NCBI GenBank assembly: GCA_949710005.1
Contig: OX453275.1
Span: forward strand, 24,088,618 to 24,152,617
Source of the DNA: Ricordea florida
Lineage: Eukaryota; Cnidaria; Anthozoa; Corallimorpharia; Ricordeidae
Reading direction: 5' to 3'
DNA length: 64,000 bases
Under the pieces are notes generated by a model that was given only the letters and a program-made list of their open reading frames with translations, was not told the origin of the DNA and made no database searches. Both the position numbers and the translations under genes were made by a program. Shown here one piece after another: positions 20,803-31,844 of this stretch (its first letter is position 1; every line of letters begins with the position of its first letter).

Positions 20803-21379
20803 CGTTCGTGTCGTTTTATGTGTCGTACAATTGAAGGTGGATAGCTTACCGTCAGAAAACAGTCGAAAATTTGTACAAAGCTCTTCGGGGTTGCGGATCG
20901 CTGACCACAAGGAAATTTGACTGTATTGCCCAAAGCGGAAGTAACCAGCTGTCCTGAGGATGGCCATTGTCATAATTTGTCATGTAACGAACTGAACCGG
21001 GACCACCCAATGTTTCTCTGCCAATCACAACACGAGTTAAGAACAAAAGAATCGGAGTTCGTTCCTTTTCGGACCAAGGAAGTGGAAACCTATCAACCTC
21101 CAAAATTGTAGCTGGTCATGAAACTCCGTTTTGTCGGCCGTCGCATCAACAAGGCTGGCGACCGTTATTCTTTACCAATCAGTGATCAATTTGAAGTTAT
21201 ATATTTCAAGATCATTAAAAGGTTTTTTTTTTTCGACGTTCAATCAAGATTAAGAATATGTCACGTGATCTTTGCATGTTCGACTCAAGTTCGGAAACGT
21301 GCAGCGGGACATAACACGTAGCCCTTTTTGCTTCACGAGCTCACCATAGGTGCCTTTGATTAAACGATGTTCAGGCTAT
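20803..21379. other. Leader and promoter region of the minus-strand BTB-PHR gene
   Basis: This DNA is conserved with 31,119-31,844 apart from insertions in the second copy, so it belongs to the duplicated block. It should hold the 5' untranslated region and promoter of the minus-strand gene. I see no clear TATA box. Short open frames on both strands are leader readings. Confidence 0.45.
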
Positions 21380-22930
21380 GCACCCAAGTGTAGACTAAAT
21401 AATAAAAGAAACGACGCCTAAAGAAGCCACATATTTCTAATGCCATAAGCACTTCAATTAAACGGAAACAGAGACTCTTTAAATCTGACTTCCTAAGTAA
21501 TGATCCGAACAAGGTAAAGATGTTTAAAATGTATAACAATAAACTAAATAGAATTTAGGAAGCAGCAAAGAAAAGTTACCTTAGGCCCAATTTAGCTTAT
21601 ACAGTCAGAACTTAACAACTTGGAAGCTAATTGGTATACTCATAAATAGGAAAAAAGAATAGTACCTCAACAGCCATCGCAGAGTTGCTGTACTATGGCA
21701 TTTACTATCAGATACAAATAGGAAAAACATCGCCGATCATTTAAATACTTATTTCATAAACGTTGGTAGAAATCTGAAAACCTTCCTACAAGCGTCAGAA
21801 ATCCCACAAATTAAACAGTCCTATTTGAATAGTTTTCATCATTTCGTGGAATTCTTAAACATGAAGTGCAGGACATAAAAATGGGACTAGATCTCAAAAA
21901 GTCTTCCACAGCAGTTCCTCCTAGATGCAATCAAACTATCATTTCCTCTTATTAGTGAGGCACTTACAAAAATCTTTAACCATTCTCCAGAACAAGGTAT
22001 CGTCCCTGATATACTTAAAATATCCAAAATAACTCCTGTTGACATTGGGGGCGACGCAGCCGATCCTACGAATCATGAGCCAATTGCAACTTTATCAGTT
22101 TTATTCTCAAGCATTTGAAAAATTGATATTTAAACAACTTACCGTAATAGCTTTATCGTAAAGCAAAATATTTTATTTCAATATCAGTCTCGATTTGGTA
22201 AAGGTCATTCCACAGCTCAAGCCGTAACCGAACTTATATTTACTGACACCCTATAGAAAGGACATCTACAATACATGGACAACAATTTTTTTCCGATTTC
22301 TCAAAGGCATTTGACGCTGTAAGTCAGATTCATATGGTGTTAGAGGCCTCCCCTTGAAATGGTTCAATAACCCTAAGGAATTCCCCAGGAAAGCACCCTA
22401 GGACCACTATTGTTTCTTATCTATACAAATTACTTGCCCAACTGCTCGGATAAATTAAGCTTCAAAATTTTTGCTGACGATAGCAACGTATTCGCCTCGG
22501 CAAGCAACCTAAGACTCTCGAGGCTCTAGTGAATTCAGAACTTGAAAAGGTGAAAAAATGTCGAGTAATATGACAAAAACTAATTTCATAGTAATCAAGT
22601 CTACCAGGGAAAAGGATATGCATGTGAATATTCAAATTAGAAATAAAGATAAAACGAGCCATTCTTAGGTCCGTAAAATCCATATTAAGTATCTAGCAGG
22701 TATCTAGGGGTAATGATTGATGACTGGGTCTCATGGAAGTACCATATTTTGTATACTGCTCTCGAATATTGAGGAATATCGGCATTACATCAAAGTTAAG
22801 ACATTCGGCATTATATCAAAGTTAATACATTACCTATCTGTAAAGTAACCTCATTTATCCCTGCATATCATACGCCATTTTGGCATGGGGCAACATCTAC
22901 ATTTCCTCCTTGCAGAAAGTTCAGCTTAAG
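21380..22930 (+). pseudogene. Second degenerate LINE (RT and endonuclease-RT linker)
   Basis: Conceptual reading in alternating frames gives typical LINE pieces: ADHLNTYFINVGRNLK (about 21,732), a palm-entry stretch resembling KISKITPVDIGGDAADPTN (about 22,018), FEKLIFKQLTV, the RT motif A-like FSKAFDA region (about 22,300), RGLPLKWFNN, and FADD-like FAD (about 22,468). Many stops and frameshifts interrupt it. It is a different LINE from the 17.2-18.4 kb remnant and lies outside the duplicated block. Confidence 0.75.
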
Positions 22931-24663
22931 GAGGTAGTTAACCCTTATTTGGTATTTCACAATTGGTATACAATAAAACAGTGACATATTTTTTTTAGGA
23001 TTCAATTAAACTCCATGAAATTTGGACACAACATAGAACTTATTGAGTTCAAAAGATTGACATGACATATAAGATGCCACGCCCACCAGTTGCCATGGTA
23101 ACCTCATAAAAATGTGGTCCACTTCCTATTTTATGGCAAACCTATCTTAGCAAATATAAACAATAAAGCAATAAAACTCTGCAAGGACACTTATATGGAT
23201 GTAAATTGTGCAATGAGTGAAACATTTTTTGAGTTTCGTCAAATCGAGGTCGCACTTGTGTGAAGTAGCATGTTTCCATAGCAACCAACTAAGCTGCCGT
23301 AATGGGCCAAAACTAATTCACTCATTGCACAATACAGCTAAAACTACACATCCTGTGAAAAAATCATAAAAATTCATTGAAATTTGTCAAAGATATAACT
23401 TCCACAAGTGTGAGAAATCTCAATATGTGATTTTAAGAAAAAATGCTTTTAAAATTTAAGACATGTGCTGTGAATGCAATTCACCGTAATACCCTTTCAT
23501 TTTGCCAGGCAAGGGTATATTTGGCTTATGATCAACTGAGAACATTAATTAGGTATTGCTAAAAAGTTTTTCTCCTGCTAAAGTGCATGGCTGGATGGCA
23601 AAAAGTTCAGTTTAGTTCATAAGCAAAATCACGTAGCTCAATTAATATTTTTTGCAAACACATGTAGTAAGGATACTGAGAGTGCTCTTCCAATGCTGAA
23701 CATGCTTGACATGCTCACCGTACCATGATAACGGTTATTCTTTAAACGTCTTAAGACTTTGCCAACCTCTGGCACAAAGATCTACTACCCCATGCATTTT
23801 GCGACACCTTCCAGTATGCTAGCGAATTGCATAGCTACAATACTAGATATGCAACCCAAGAAACCTATATGAGCCACATGTAAGGACAAACACTGGCAAG
23901 CAGATTATTTCACTTAAAGCTGTTGACCTTTCGAAGTCTATCCTACGATACGTTAAAGATGTGAATGAGTACACTTTTTCTAAAAATATCAAACAGTACT
24001 TAGTGATTCTCTCTAAGCAATACTCAAAATAACTGTCTCTTGAAATTAAGTATTATGTCTCGCTGTGTATACAAAACTCCCTTCCTTACTAGAACTTGTC
24101 CGCCTTACCTCTACTTTATTTAATTTTACTTTACTATAATTATTATTTTTTGTTTCTTCTATGTTTGAACTCTCTTTCTGTTTCCTCGCTTGTCTTAAGC
24201 GACTGTGCAATAATTATCAGGAGTGGGCAGTAAAACGAGAGGGGGGGGCACAATGTAAACCCAGAGCCTTAGGGAGGGGGGAAAGTACATTTCTGGGAAA
24301 GTGGCCGGTGGGGCAACCGAAAAACTGACTTTAAGATTCAAATACCAAAGATATTTCACTTAAAGTTATACTCATTACTTTCGGGACTGAATTAATATGA
24401 ATAAAAGACGGCTTATATTTGTAGGTGGTGTTTGTTGGGAAGGGGGGGTTCGTCATACTCGTTGGGAGACATGGAGGGAGACTTGGTGGGGGATCATAGG
24501 TAATTTGCCTTTGTTTTCCCCCTCCTGATAATTATTGCACAGTCCCTAAGTGTAACATCGATAGGTAACATGGGAGCCAACTAGGAAAGCGAATGGTTGA
24601 TTTGGCCACCATGCTCAAGCACTTTTACTTTATAAACAAAGGGCAAAAATTTAAAATAAAATA
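22931..24663. other. Unassigned noncoding stretch
   Basis: No gene recognised. A G-rich tract occurs at 24,237-24,310 and again at about 24,435-24,490 (runs of 6-9 G), which could form G-quadruplexes. Scattered stretches may be more of the degenerate LINE 3' end. Confidence 0.4.
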
Positions 24664-24949
24664 AGAGGGTCTTAGTTTTCGGGTCTTAGTTTTCGGGTCA
24701 TCGTTTTCGGGTCTTCGTGTTCGGGTCTTCGTTTTCGGGTCTTCGTGTTTCGGTTATTCGTTTTCGCTTTTGCTAAAGTCCGGGCGGCGGAAAGACATCA
24801 TAATCCTACAATTTATCATAATCAAGGACGAGGGTGGAGCAGAGGTTTGGAAAATAAAGAAAATAGAGGGGTATTAGTTTTCGGGTCTTAGTTTTCGGGT
24901 CTTAGGTCTTAAGTCTTAGTTTTCGGGGGTCTTAGTTTTCGCTACAACC
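24664..24949 (+). repeat. TTTTCGGGTCTTAG-type minisatellite at the duplication edge
   Basis: Two clusters (24,666-24,765 and 24,870-24,940) of ~14-bp units such as GGGTCTTAGTTTTC and GGGTCTTCGTGTTC. The right cluster abuts the first base of homology to the BTB block (24,950), where the BTB gene starts mid-domain. The minisatellite therefore marks the breakpoint of the duplication or of a later rearrangement. Confidence 0.85.
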
Positions 24950-25404
24950 CCGAGGAAGCTGTGAGATCCGACGAATTTGTTACACTTCAGAGTTCATTAG
25001 TGGAGTCGGTTGTTAACAGGGAGTCGCTCACAATAAACGAGGTAGAACTATTTAAGGCCGTCGATCGATGGGCAACACACGAAAGTGCTCGCGAGCGCTT
25101 AACACCAGATGGCGCTATTAAGAGAAAAGTTCTCGGAGAGGCCATCGTGAAAGGAATTCGCTTTCCTTTAATGTCGCTTCAAGAATTTTCTTCCGCTGTG
25201 TTGACTGACTCCAACATACTAACACTAACAGAGATAGTGCGTTTAATTAAATATTTTAGTGGAGTGTTGACAACATCTTTAGGGTTTATTCAAAATCCAA
25301 GAAGTGGAATGACTGAGGATGCTACGCGCCGCCGTAGGAATGGAACATGTGTGTCCCCTTCCACTTGGTGGACTAAGCTAAATCACCAAGAAGGGAGTGA
25401 ATAG
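24950..25404 (+). pseudogene. 5'-truncated BTB-BACK gene (BACK domain only)
   Basis: The readable part (Met at 24,961) equals residues ~169-315 of the protein at 14,495-15,442, with a handful of substitutions (for example ESARERL for ESARQGL, and SPSTWW for PPSAWW). The BTB domain and promoter are missing because homology begins mid-gene next to a minisatellite. No start codon with a credible promoter is visible, so this is a pseudogene despite being open. The frame preservation shows that the truncation is recent. Confidence 0.85.
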
Positions 25405-25432
25405 GCCAACGAACCAGCGGATCCAGACAGTA

Positions 25433-25670
25433 TTCTGGGGATAGTTTCTAAAGAAACTGGTGCTGCGTCGGTGGGAAATTGAAACACAAGAAATTGGGTA
25501 AATCAAACGAGTTGATTAAGTAAATTATACTACCGTAAGGTAAAAGGGAGGTGCTGACGTTTCGAGTGTTAGCCCTTCGTCGGAGCTAACGCTCGTTCGA
25601 AGGGCTAACGCTCGAAACGTCAGCACCTCCCTCTTACCTTACGGTGGTATAACTTACTTACAACTCGTTT
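25433..25670. mobile_element. 238-bp Penelope-like retroelement fragment with 13-bp target duplication
   Basis: GATCCAGACAGTA occurs on both sides (25,420-25,432 and 25,671-25,683). The equivalent site in unit 1 is uninterrupted, so this is a clean insertion. Inside is an inverted pair built from AGGTGCTGACGTTTCGAG..GTTAGCCCTTCG and its complement. These words are the ones I associate with pseudo-LTRs of Penelope-like elements, whose 5' truncation and end inversion give this shape. The minus strand of the left arm resembles a hammerhead ribozyme core (see findings). Family assignment is by pattern only. Confidence 0.6.
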
Positions 25671-25798
25671 GATCCAGACAGTACTTTTTTCTCGGATTTC
25701 GGATTCAGAGCAAAATATTAACGGATTTGCGGATCCTGCAATTGCGGCGGTTTGCGTTTTTCTCAGCGATCGTCGGAAATGGTTTGTTTTGTTTGTTT

Positions 25799-25832
25799 TG
25801 TGTGTGTGTGTGTGTGTGTGTGTGTTTGTGTG
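25799..25832 (+). repeat. TG dinucleotide microsatellite
   Basis: A run of about 13 TG units. It lies in unit 2, and a shorter GTGTGTGTG version recurs at about 32,903 with the same flanks, so the locus itself is part of the duplicated DNA. Confidence 0.85.
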
Positions 25833-25854
25833 CCTTACTGTAGTTTTTTTTTCT

Positions 25855-26690
25855 CACCGAATGTCACGCAGCAGGGAAATAGTAACGCACTATGGCCAGG
25901 AAGCCGTGACATGTTGACAGCGTGACGTTTTGACTTCGTACTTGGTAATACGTGTTCTTTGACTTCTTTGGCGCTGCTCTTGTCCAGTTTTTCCCCGAGT
26001 ATAACTTGTTAGTGATCCTAAGGATTACCTCTGAATTTGATCTTTGACCAAGCGCGTTGCAAGTACGTTTATAATGCACTTTTAGCTGATGTTTGAAGGA
26101 ATCGTGGTACATGCCAACCATGCTAGCTCATGCTGTTAGACGGTACGCCGGTTTCACTCAGTTATCTCAGTTCGTGTTCAATAGGTAGTGATCGGTAATG
26201 GAATTTTGTCAACAACAGAAAGCGTTACATTCTTTTACAATGAAGGGGCCAAAGGCGACGAATTCATCCAAAAAAACAAATTTCGCTGCCAAGTAAAGGT
26301 AGATCTTTTAGTTCTCTTTTAGTTAAAGATCCTAAAAAAAGGGCGATAACGATTTTTAGCCAACACACAAGAGCTCAAGGTACGTTTTGTTTCACAAATC
26401 CACGTGTCAAGTAGCAAACGGATTCGGATCTACCAATTTTTTTTTTTTTTTTAACAGATCTACGGATTTCGTTAGTAAATTACATGGACACCAGATCTGC
26501 GGATTTACATACCCCTATTCACCCCCCTCCAACAAACTCCTCCTTCACGGTGAAAGCCGCGAATTGCTGTAACTAATGAAGACCTCTCAGCAGGACAGTT
26601 AATAAAAAACCTCTTCTTTCATTAGAAACGTGGTAGTTATTTGTGAGAATAGACAAGTGAACAAAAATATATTAATTTGACGGCAAATAA
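25855..26690. repeat. Dispersed repeat C, copy 2
   Basis: Near-identical to 15,793-16,620 and related to 44,471-45,345. It is noncoding as far as I can see, and the long minus-strand frame (25,864-26,121) is not conserved with the other copies. Confidence 0.7.
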
Positions 26691-27039
26691 AAGATTTTTT
26701 TGGCTCCGTCGAACCTCTGATAGCTCAGCCCACGATGTCAATAGTACAACCCAAGGGAGTTGACAGAGGGGTAGAGGTGAGTCACATTATAGTTAATAAC
26801 AAACCCTTGTAGATCATCGTAAAAGTACAGGGACGAGTTATCCGGAAAAACACTGTGCCAGAAAAGTAGTTGTGCGATGGACTTGTGAAAGTCATAAGAC
26901 CGATTCAAACACTGGTTTTCTATTTAACAATTATTCGTCGAAGGCGAAGTAAATGTTTGTGAATATTGGAAGTTTTGGTAAATATTGGTGAATCAGTTGG
27001 TGAATATCTGGAATATTCACGATTCTGAGGCGAATTAAC

Positions 27040-27220
27040 AAATTGACGTCCGTTTTTTATGCGTCTGTCGTCTTATTGATGATAAATTGCGTCATAACAT
27101 TGTCAAAGTGTTGTAGATCCACGAGCCGATAGGCGAGTCGATCTACAACACTTTGACAATGTTATGACGCAATTTATCATCAATAAGAGGATAGACGCAA
27201 AAAAAAACTGAGGTCAATTT
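27040..27220. mobile_element. 181-bp fold-back element
   Basis: It begins AAATTGACGTCCGTTTTTTA, ends with AACTGAGGTCAATTT, and the two ~80-bp arms are inverted copies (TTATTGATGATAAATTGCGT, CATAACATTGTCAAAGTG) around a short loop near 27,125. It is absent from unit 1, so it inserted after the block duplication. The DNA to its right (27,221-27,560) is also unit-2-specific and includes another TTATTGATGATAA word at about 27,480. Confidence 0.8.
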
Positions 27221-27719
27221 GTTTTTTACAATAACAAAACGCGAAAAAGGTCAAATGAAGACTTAAATGAAAAGAAAACGCAAGTAAAAAGCAAAATGCT
27301 GAATTTTATTTAAATTGACGCAATCAGGGCGCAACTATTCTAAATAACTTTTCTCGCCTTCTCATTGGCTTGTGACAACACGTAATACAATTTGATTGGG
27401 TAAAAATCTGACTGTTTGACAGCTCACTTATCACGCGAAAAAACCTTGCATAAATTAAAATTTTATGTGTCTGTACTCTTATTGATGATAAAAATTAGCC
27501 AATCAGCGCGCGAGAATTCGCTCAGTTATTGTAAAATAATTGTTTTAGGATAATTACTCAGGTGATTATATTATAGACATATCTAAAGAAATTAAAGGAT
27601 CTATGGAAAAATGTTGCACTTTATTTGTCATTGTCACGCGTCAATTAACAACTTTGGGCACTGATCACATGGTCAAAAACGGCAACTGACTTCGCACGTT
27701 TTAAAACGTCCTGCTTAGA

Positions 27720-28930
27720 AGAAAAAGGCCAAAAGGAGGCTAAAATATGCTTGAGTAATTACTTCACAGCTTATAGGAAGAGACAGTTGTGAAACCGCCC
27801 TCCTTATGCTTGCAAAAAAATGGAGGTTTGCCCTTGACAACGGGGAAAGCGTTGGTCTATTGTCAAGCGACATGAGCAAGACTTTTGACTGTCTCTATCA
27901 CCCTCTGTTCATATGCATTGCCAAACTGAAATGGTTTCAATGCCGACAGCATCAAATTGATGACATCCTACTTTACGGATCGCTACAATAGAGTGAAAGT
28001 GGGCGACATTACAAGCTCTTGGAAAGAAGTTACGAAAAGCTGTCCTCATGGATCCTCTTTTGGACCTTTATTATGAACTTATTTCAAAATGACCTGACAT
28101 TAACTATGAACTCAATGTATGTATGCTGATGATCATCAGTTTTTTGAGACAGATAAAAGCGTTCGCACTATTAAGAGAAAATTACAGGCCCGTGCCATTG
28201 AAGCAACTAATTGGTATAATTCCAACTCTTTCAAGGGAAACATTACTAAATATGGGACTATGTTAATGTGTAGGAAAAATATTGATAACGATCGAGTTAA
28301 AGTTAGATACTAACGGAACCGAGATGGAATCCCATAATAGCATTACCTTGTTAGGGGTTAATATCGACAACGCTATGAATTTTTCAATCATATAAGTACT
28401 ATCTGTAAAAAAGTAGTCAACTGGTAGGGGTAATTAATAGGTTGAAGAGTATTATACCAAGCTTGAACTTTATATAAAGCGGCCATTTTGCCACATCTTA
28501 CTTATTGTAGCACCATATGGCATTTTTGTAAGGCCAGCGACTCAAAAAAGTTAGAAAGGGTGCAGGAAAGGGGGATTAGGCCTGTTTATTGTGACAGCAG
28601 TTCGTCCTTCTTACAACTTTTAGAAAGGGCTAAATTACCTACGTTACAAAATCGAACATTACAAGATATTGCCATATTAATGTTTAAAACTAAACGGGGC
28701 TTGTGCCCTGAGTATATTACTGAGCTATTTCCTAAAAGTAATAATAGGTACAACTTAAGAAATAATGCGTTCGTGGTCTCACGGGTAAATACAACAGAAT
28801 ATGGCAAACACTCTATAATGATATCTTGGACCAGTACTTTGGTCGAAATTAGACCATACACTCACGGAAAGAAGAGACTCTGGAACATTTTAAAAGACAT
28901 ATTAGAACCCTACATTTAGCAAAGCTATTT
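27720..28930 (+). pseudogene. Degenerate CR1/Jockey-like LINE reverse transcriptase, unit 2
   Basis: Copy of the 17.2-18.4 kb remnant with the same landmarks: SSDMSKTFDCLYHPL (about 27,870), the catalytic YADD at 28,122-28,133 with HQFFETDKS, and the C-terminal segment LTYCSTIWHFCKASDSKKLERVQERG (28,497 onward). It retains somewhat more of the C-terminus in one frame (to 28,919) than the unit 1 copy. Stops and frameshifts separate the segments. Confidence 0.85.
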
Positions 28931-29786
28931 TTAAAAGATTGTAGTAACTGCATTAGTATATATTGTAAATATATTTTATTGTATTCATTACTATTTAGGC
29001 GTAAGTATATCAACTAAGGTAAAGCTCAATTAAGTCTCTTTGCCCACATCAACTCAGGCTTTAAGACAAGCACATTTTTGACCCAGCTCCACCCCTTCTA
29101 CTGCCTCTCTGATACCCTTGTAGAGCAGCGAACAGCGTGAGAAAGTAGTTATTTATAAACAGCACTCAGGTTACAGAGAGAAAGGCAAATTCGTGGTGGA
29201 AACCGTCCCTGCTCTTAATCCGTGAAAAGGCATAACTTCCGCACCTCTTCCGAGTCGTAGGTTTGTTTTACCCCATAAAATTCATTTTTCTGGCGATTAC
29301 TCTTGTATTCTCACAGGCTTTTCCGATATGAGCACAATAGCCTTCTACTGTAAATACGTCGACTTTGTCGAGCTCGCTTCAAGGTTAGCCTGCCATACAG
29401 GATTTGTATACTTAAAACTTTTAAATTGCAACTAACTAGAAAAGTTTACGTGATTTGATTTCTTTAGTCTCGTGCTTTAATTGCACTGCTGTAATCAACT
29501 AGGCCTATACAACGTGATGATTCTTTAATTCTAGTATTGAACTATAGCAGTAGGGAAGTTAGATGGAATGAGTCAGTTCCCCAGTGGGGATTACTATCAA
29601 ATTTACTATAGTAGTAAATCTGCTCTTAGAATTTCGAAAGAGAAATCGCTGGAACCTTACCACGTGAACTCACAAAACTAATCTCTGATCTGAAAAAAAA
29701 ATGCTCCACATGCTTCATAAAACAACGGCGAATAGCAGAGAAGATGGACTGACAATTGAAGAGTAGAAAACTTATTTTAAATTTGA
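28931..29786. other. Noncoding spacer, unit 2
   Basis: Counterpart of 18,371-19,452 with an internal deletion of the purine-rich part. No gene seen. Confidence 0.5.
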
Positions 29787-31118
29787 TCAACTGAATTCTT
29801 TAATCCGCGAGAAAATAAGGGCTGGGAACTGACCACTACCAACGGATGTTCCATCAGATGAGTCCAAATTTGTATTACTAAAGGTAAAACTAATTCCAGA
29901 GCGTTTAGCAACACGTTTCCCATTTTCACCAAACCATGAATTAGGACCTTCAATTCGGGCATCCACTGAATACGATGTTCCGGGCTCCAACTTAACTGGA
30001 CGATCAAACAGCACTTCAAAGCCATAATAATCGTCTATCTCATGTGAAAGGTAGGACTCTGCTTTAGTGACAATTGTGGAATTGCTCATGTAAAACTCAA
30101 GAGTTATGTTATATTCACCACCCTCGCAGCCGTAACAACGAACGCCGTGTAACATGATGGGCTTGTTGATGACAAAACTTATCCTGTCGCTGTCGCCGTC
30201 GTAGTTCCATTTGGTAGTCGGGCAAAACTGTTTTACAAACCGGTTACAAATTTTCTTCTCCAGAAATCGTATCCTTGGAGTCTGAGGAAATCGTGTTGAC
30301 TGAAATTCACCACCGTAATATTTTATCATGTCGCCAAGCTCTGTCGCTGTCAATATGTCGCAGCCTGGCACAACTGACGCAAACTCTTGCAGAGTCATCA
30401 ATGGAAATCTTACTGCATTCACAATTTTTTCTCCTAGAAGTTGCCTCTTTATTTCACCATCTGATGTCAATCCTCGTTTCTCGGCCTCACAGGTAGCCCA
30501 ACGGTCAACAGCTTTAAACAAGTCCACTTCATTTATATTCAAAGTGTCCCTTTTCAATAGTGACTCAACTATGGATCTTTCCACCGTAACAAATTCAGTA
30601 CACATTAATGCTTCGCCTGCTTGTGAATCAATAACTTTCCAGCAATCATCTACAAGATTTTTCTCTTCAAACTTTTCAGCAACCGGAAGGACACAGAAGG
30701 CATTTGTTTCGTCCAGGTTTCCTTGCAAATATTCCGTGCATTTCTTAACAAGACACGGCACTGCATATTTCTTGGCCAAATACATCACTTGCATCACATT
30801 ATTTGCATTCAAGTTGACCTCATCGCTGTACAAGAAACGAAATAATTCCACAAGACTCGCATACTCACAGTCTGGCAGATCTATAGTGTCCTTAGTCTCC
30901 GACATTTTGCCGTAGAACATGGCGAAGAAAACTGGACTGCTAACAGCAAGCACGAACTTGTGAACAGGAATCATTTTGCGTTTACTACTTTCACTTTCGC
31001 CTGCAAGTTCCGTCACAACAAATTTCACGTCACTCATGAGATCACTGTTAAACAAGAATTTACACCTCTCTCTGATAGTGGGTTTCGATTGCCAGTCAGA
31101 AATACCGTCTTCTGCCAT
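29787..31118 (-). CDS. BTB-BACK-PHR protein, BTBD3/BTBD6-like, unit 2
   Basis: About 443 residues from the ATG at 31,118 (MAEDGISDWQSKPTIRER). The open frame extends upstream to 31,310 only because it reads through a MITE, so the conserved internal Met is preferred. Domain order matches the paralogue at 19,453: BTB (about 20-125; PVHKFVLAVSSPVFFAMF), BACK (to about 240) and PHR (KPIMLHGVRCYGCEGG, YYGFEVLFDRPVKLEPGTSY, GQFPALIFSRI). Substitutions cluster in the BACK-PHR linker and PHR loops, and the coding frame is intact. It is probably a CUL3-adaptor paralogue that may differ in expression because of the inserted leader element. Confidence 0.87.
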   Translation of the reverse strand: MAEDGISDWQSKPTIRERCKFLFNSDLMSDVKFVVTELAGESESSKRKMIPVHKFVLAVSSPVFFAMFYGKMSETKDTIDLPDCEYASLVELFRFLYSDEVNLNANNVMQVMYLAKKYAVPCLVKKCTEYLQGNLDETNAFCVLPVAEKFEEKNLVDDCWKVIDSQAGEALMCTEFVTVERSIVESLLKRDTLNINEVDLFKAVDRWATCEAEKRGLTSDGEIKRQLLGEKIVNAVRFPLMTLQEFASVVPGCDILTATELGDMIKYYGGEFQSTRFPQTPRIRFLEKKICNRFVKQFCPTTKWNYDGDSDRISFVINKPIMLHGVRCYGCEGGEYNITLEFYMSNSTIVTKAESYLSHEIDDYYGFEVLFDRPVKLEPGTSYSVDARIEGPNSWFGENGKRVAKRSGISFTFSNTNLDSSDGTSVGSGQFPALIFSRIKEFS

Positions 31119-31187
31119 CGTTCGTGTCGTTTTATGTGTCGTAGAACTGAAGGTGGGTTGCTTACCGTCAGGAAACAGTCGAAAATA

Positions 31188-31356
31188 ACCCATTTCCGAG
31201 TTGCTACATGCCTCAGTTTCATAGCGAGTCCAGGTGTAAGACCATTCAAATGGAAATGAGTTTAATTTGCATAAGAATACTCTATCATTTCCATTTGAAT
31301 GGTCATGCACCTGGACTTGCTATAAAACTGAGGCATGTAGCAACTCGAAAATGGGC
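31188..31356. mobile_element. 169-bp MITE with TA target duplication in the BTB leader
   Basis: The element has ~48-bp inverted ends (CCCATTTCCGAGTTGCTACA near the left, its counterpart near the right) and is flanked by TA on both sides (31,186-31,187 and 31,357-31,358). The unit 1 gene has an uninterrupted AAAATTTGTACAAAG there. TA duplication points to Tc1/mariner-type mobilisation. It sits 70 bp upstream of the unit 2 BTB start codon. Confidence 0.85.
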
Positions 31357-31844
31357 TATTGTACAAAGCTCTTCGGGGTTGCGGATCGCTGACCACAGGG
31401 AAATTTGACTGCATTGCCCAAAGCGGAAGTCACCAGCTGTCCTGACGATGGCCATTATCATAATTTGTCATGTAACGAACTGAACCGGGACCACCCAATG
31501 TTTCTCTGCCAATCACAACACGAGTTAAGAACAAAAGAATCGGAGTTCGTTCCTTTTCGGACCAATAAAAGTAAGTGTGAAATTTGACTGCGAATTGATG
31601 TAAAAGGCAATGTGAAAATGGATTGCGACGTTTCCTTCACGGCGAAGTATTGAAAGGAAATGCACTGTATTGTGTAGTAAAGATGAGAATAACTCTGTTC
31701 GAATTGATGCTACAGGAAGTGAAAACCTATCGGCCTCCAAAATGGTAGGTGGTCATGAAACTCCGTTTTGTCGGCCGTTGCGTCAACAAGGCTGGCGATC
31801 CGTTATTCTTGACCAATCAGTGATCAATTTGAAGTTATATATTT

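Larger units (their letters stand above)
14988..21206. repeat. Duplicated BTB block, unit 1
   Basis: Everything from the middle of the BTB-BACK gene through the LINE remnant and the minus-strand BTB-BACK-PHR gene to AGTTATATATTT recurs in the same order and orientation at 24,950-31,844. Differences are mainly insertions: unit 1 alone has the stretch 15,565-15,793, and unit 2 alone has a 238-bp retroelement, a fold-back element and a leader MITE. The right edges of both units end in the same word, followed by unrelated DNA. Confidence 0.88.
24950..31844. repeat. Duplicated BTB block, unit 2
   Basis: Direct repeat of 14,988-21,206 (see unit 1), about 0.7 kb longer because of later insertions: a 238-bp retroelement at 25,433, a fold-back element at 27,040, a TA-flanked MITE at 31,188 and an extra segment at about 31,564-31,717. 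The 5' half of the + strand BTB gene is absent. Confidence 0.88.
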
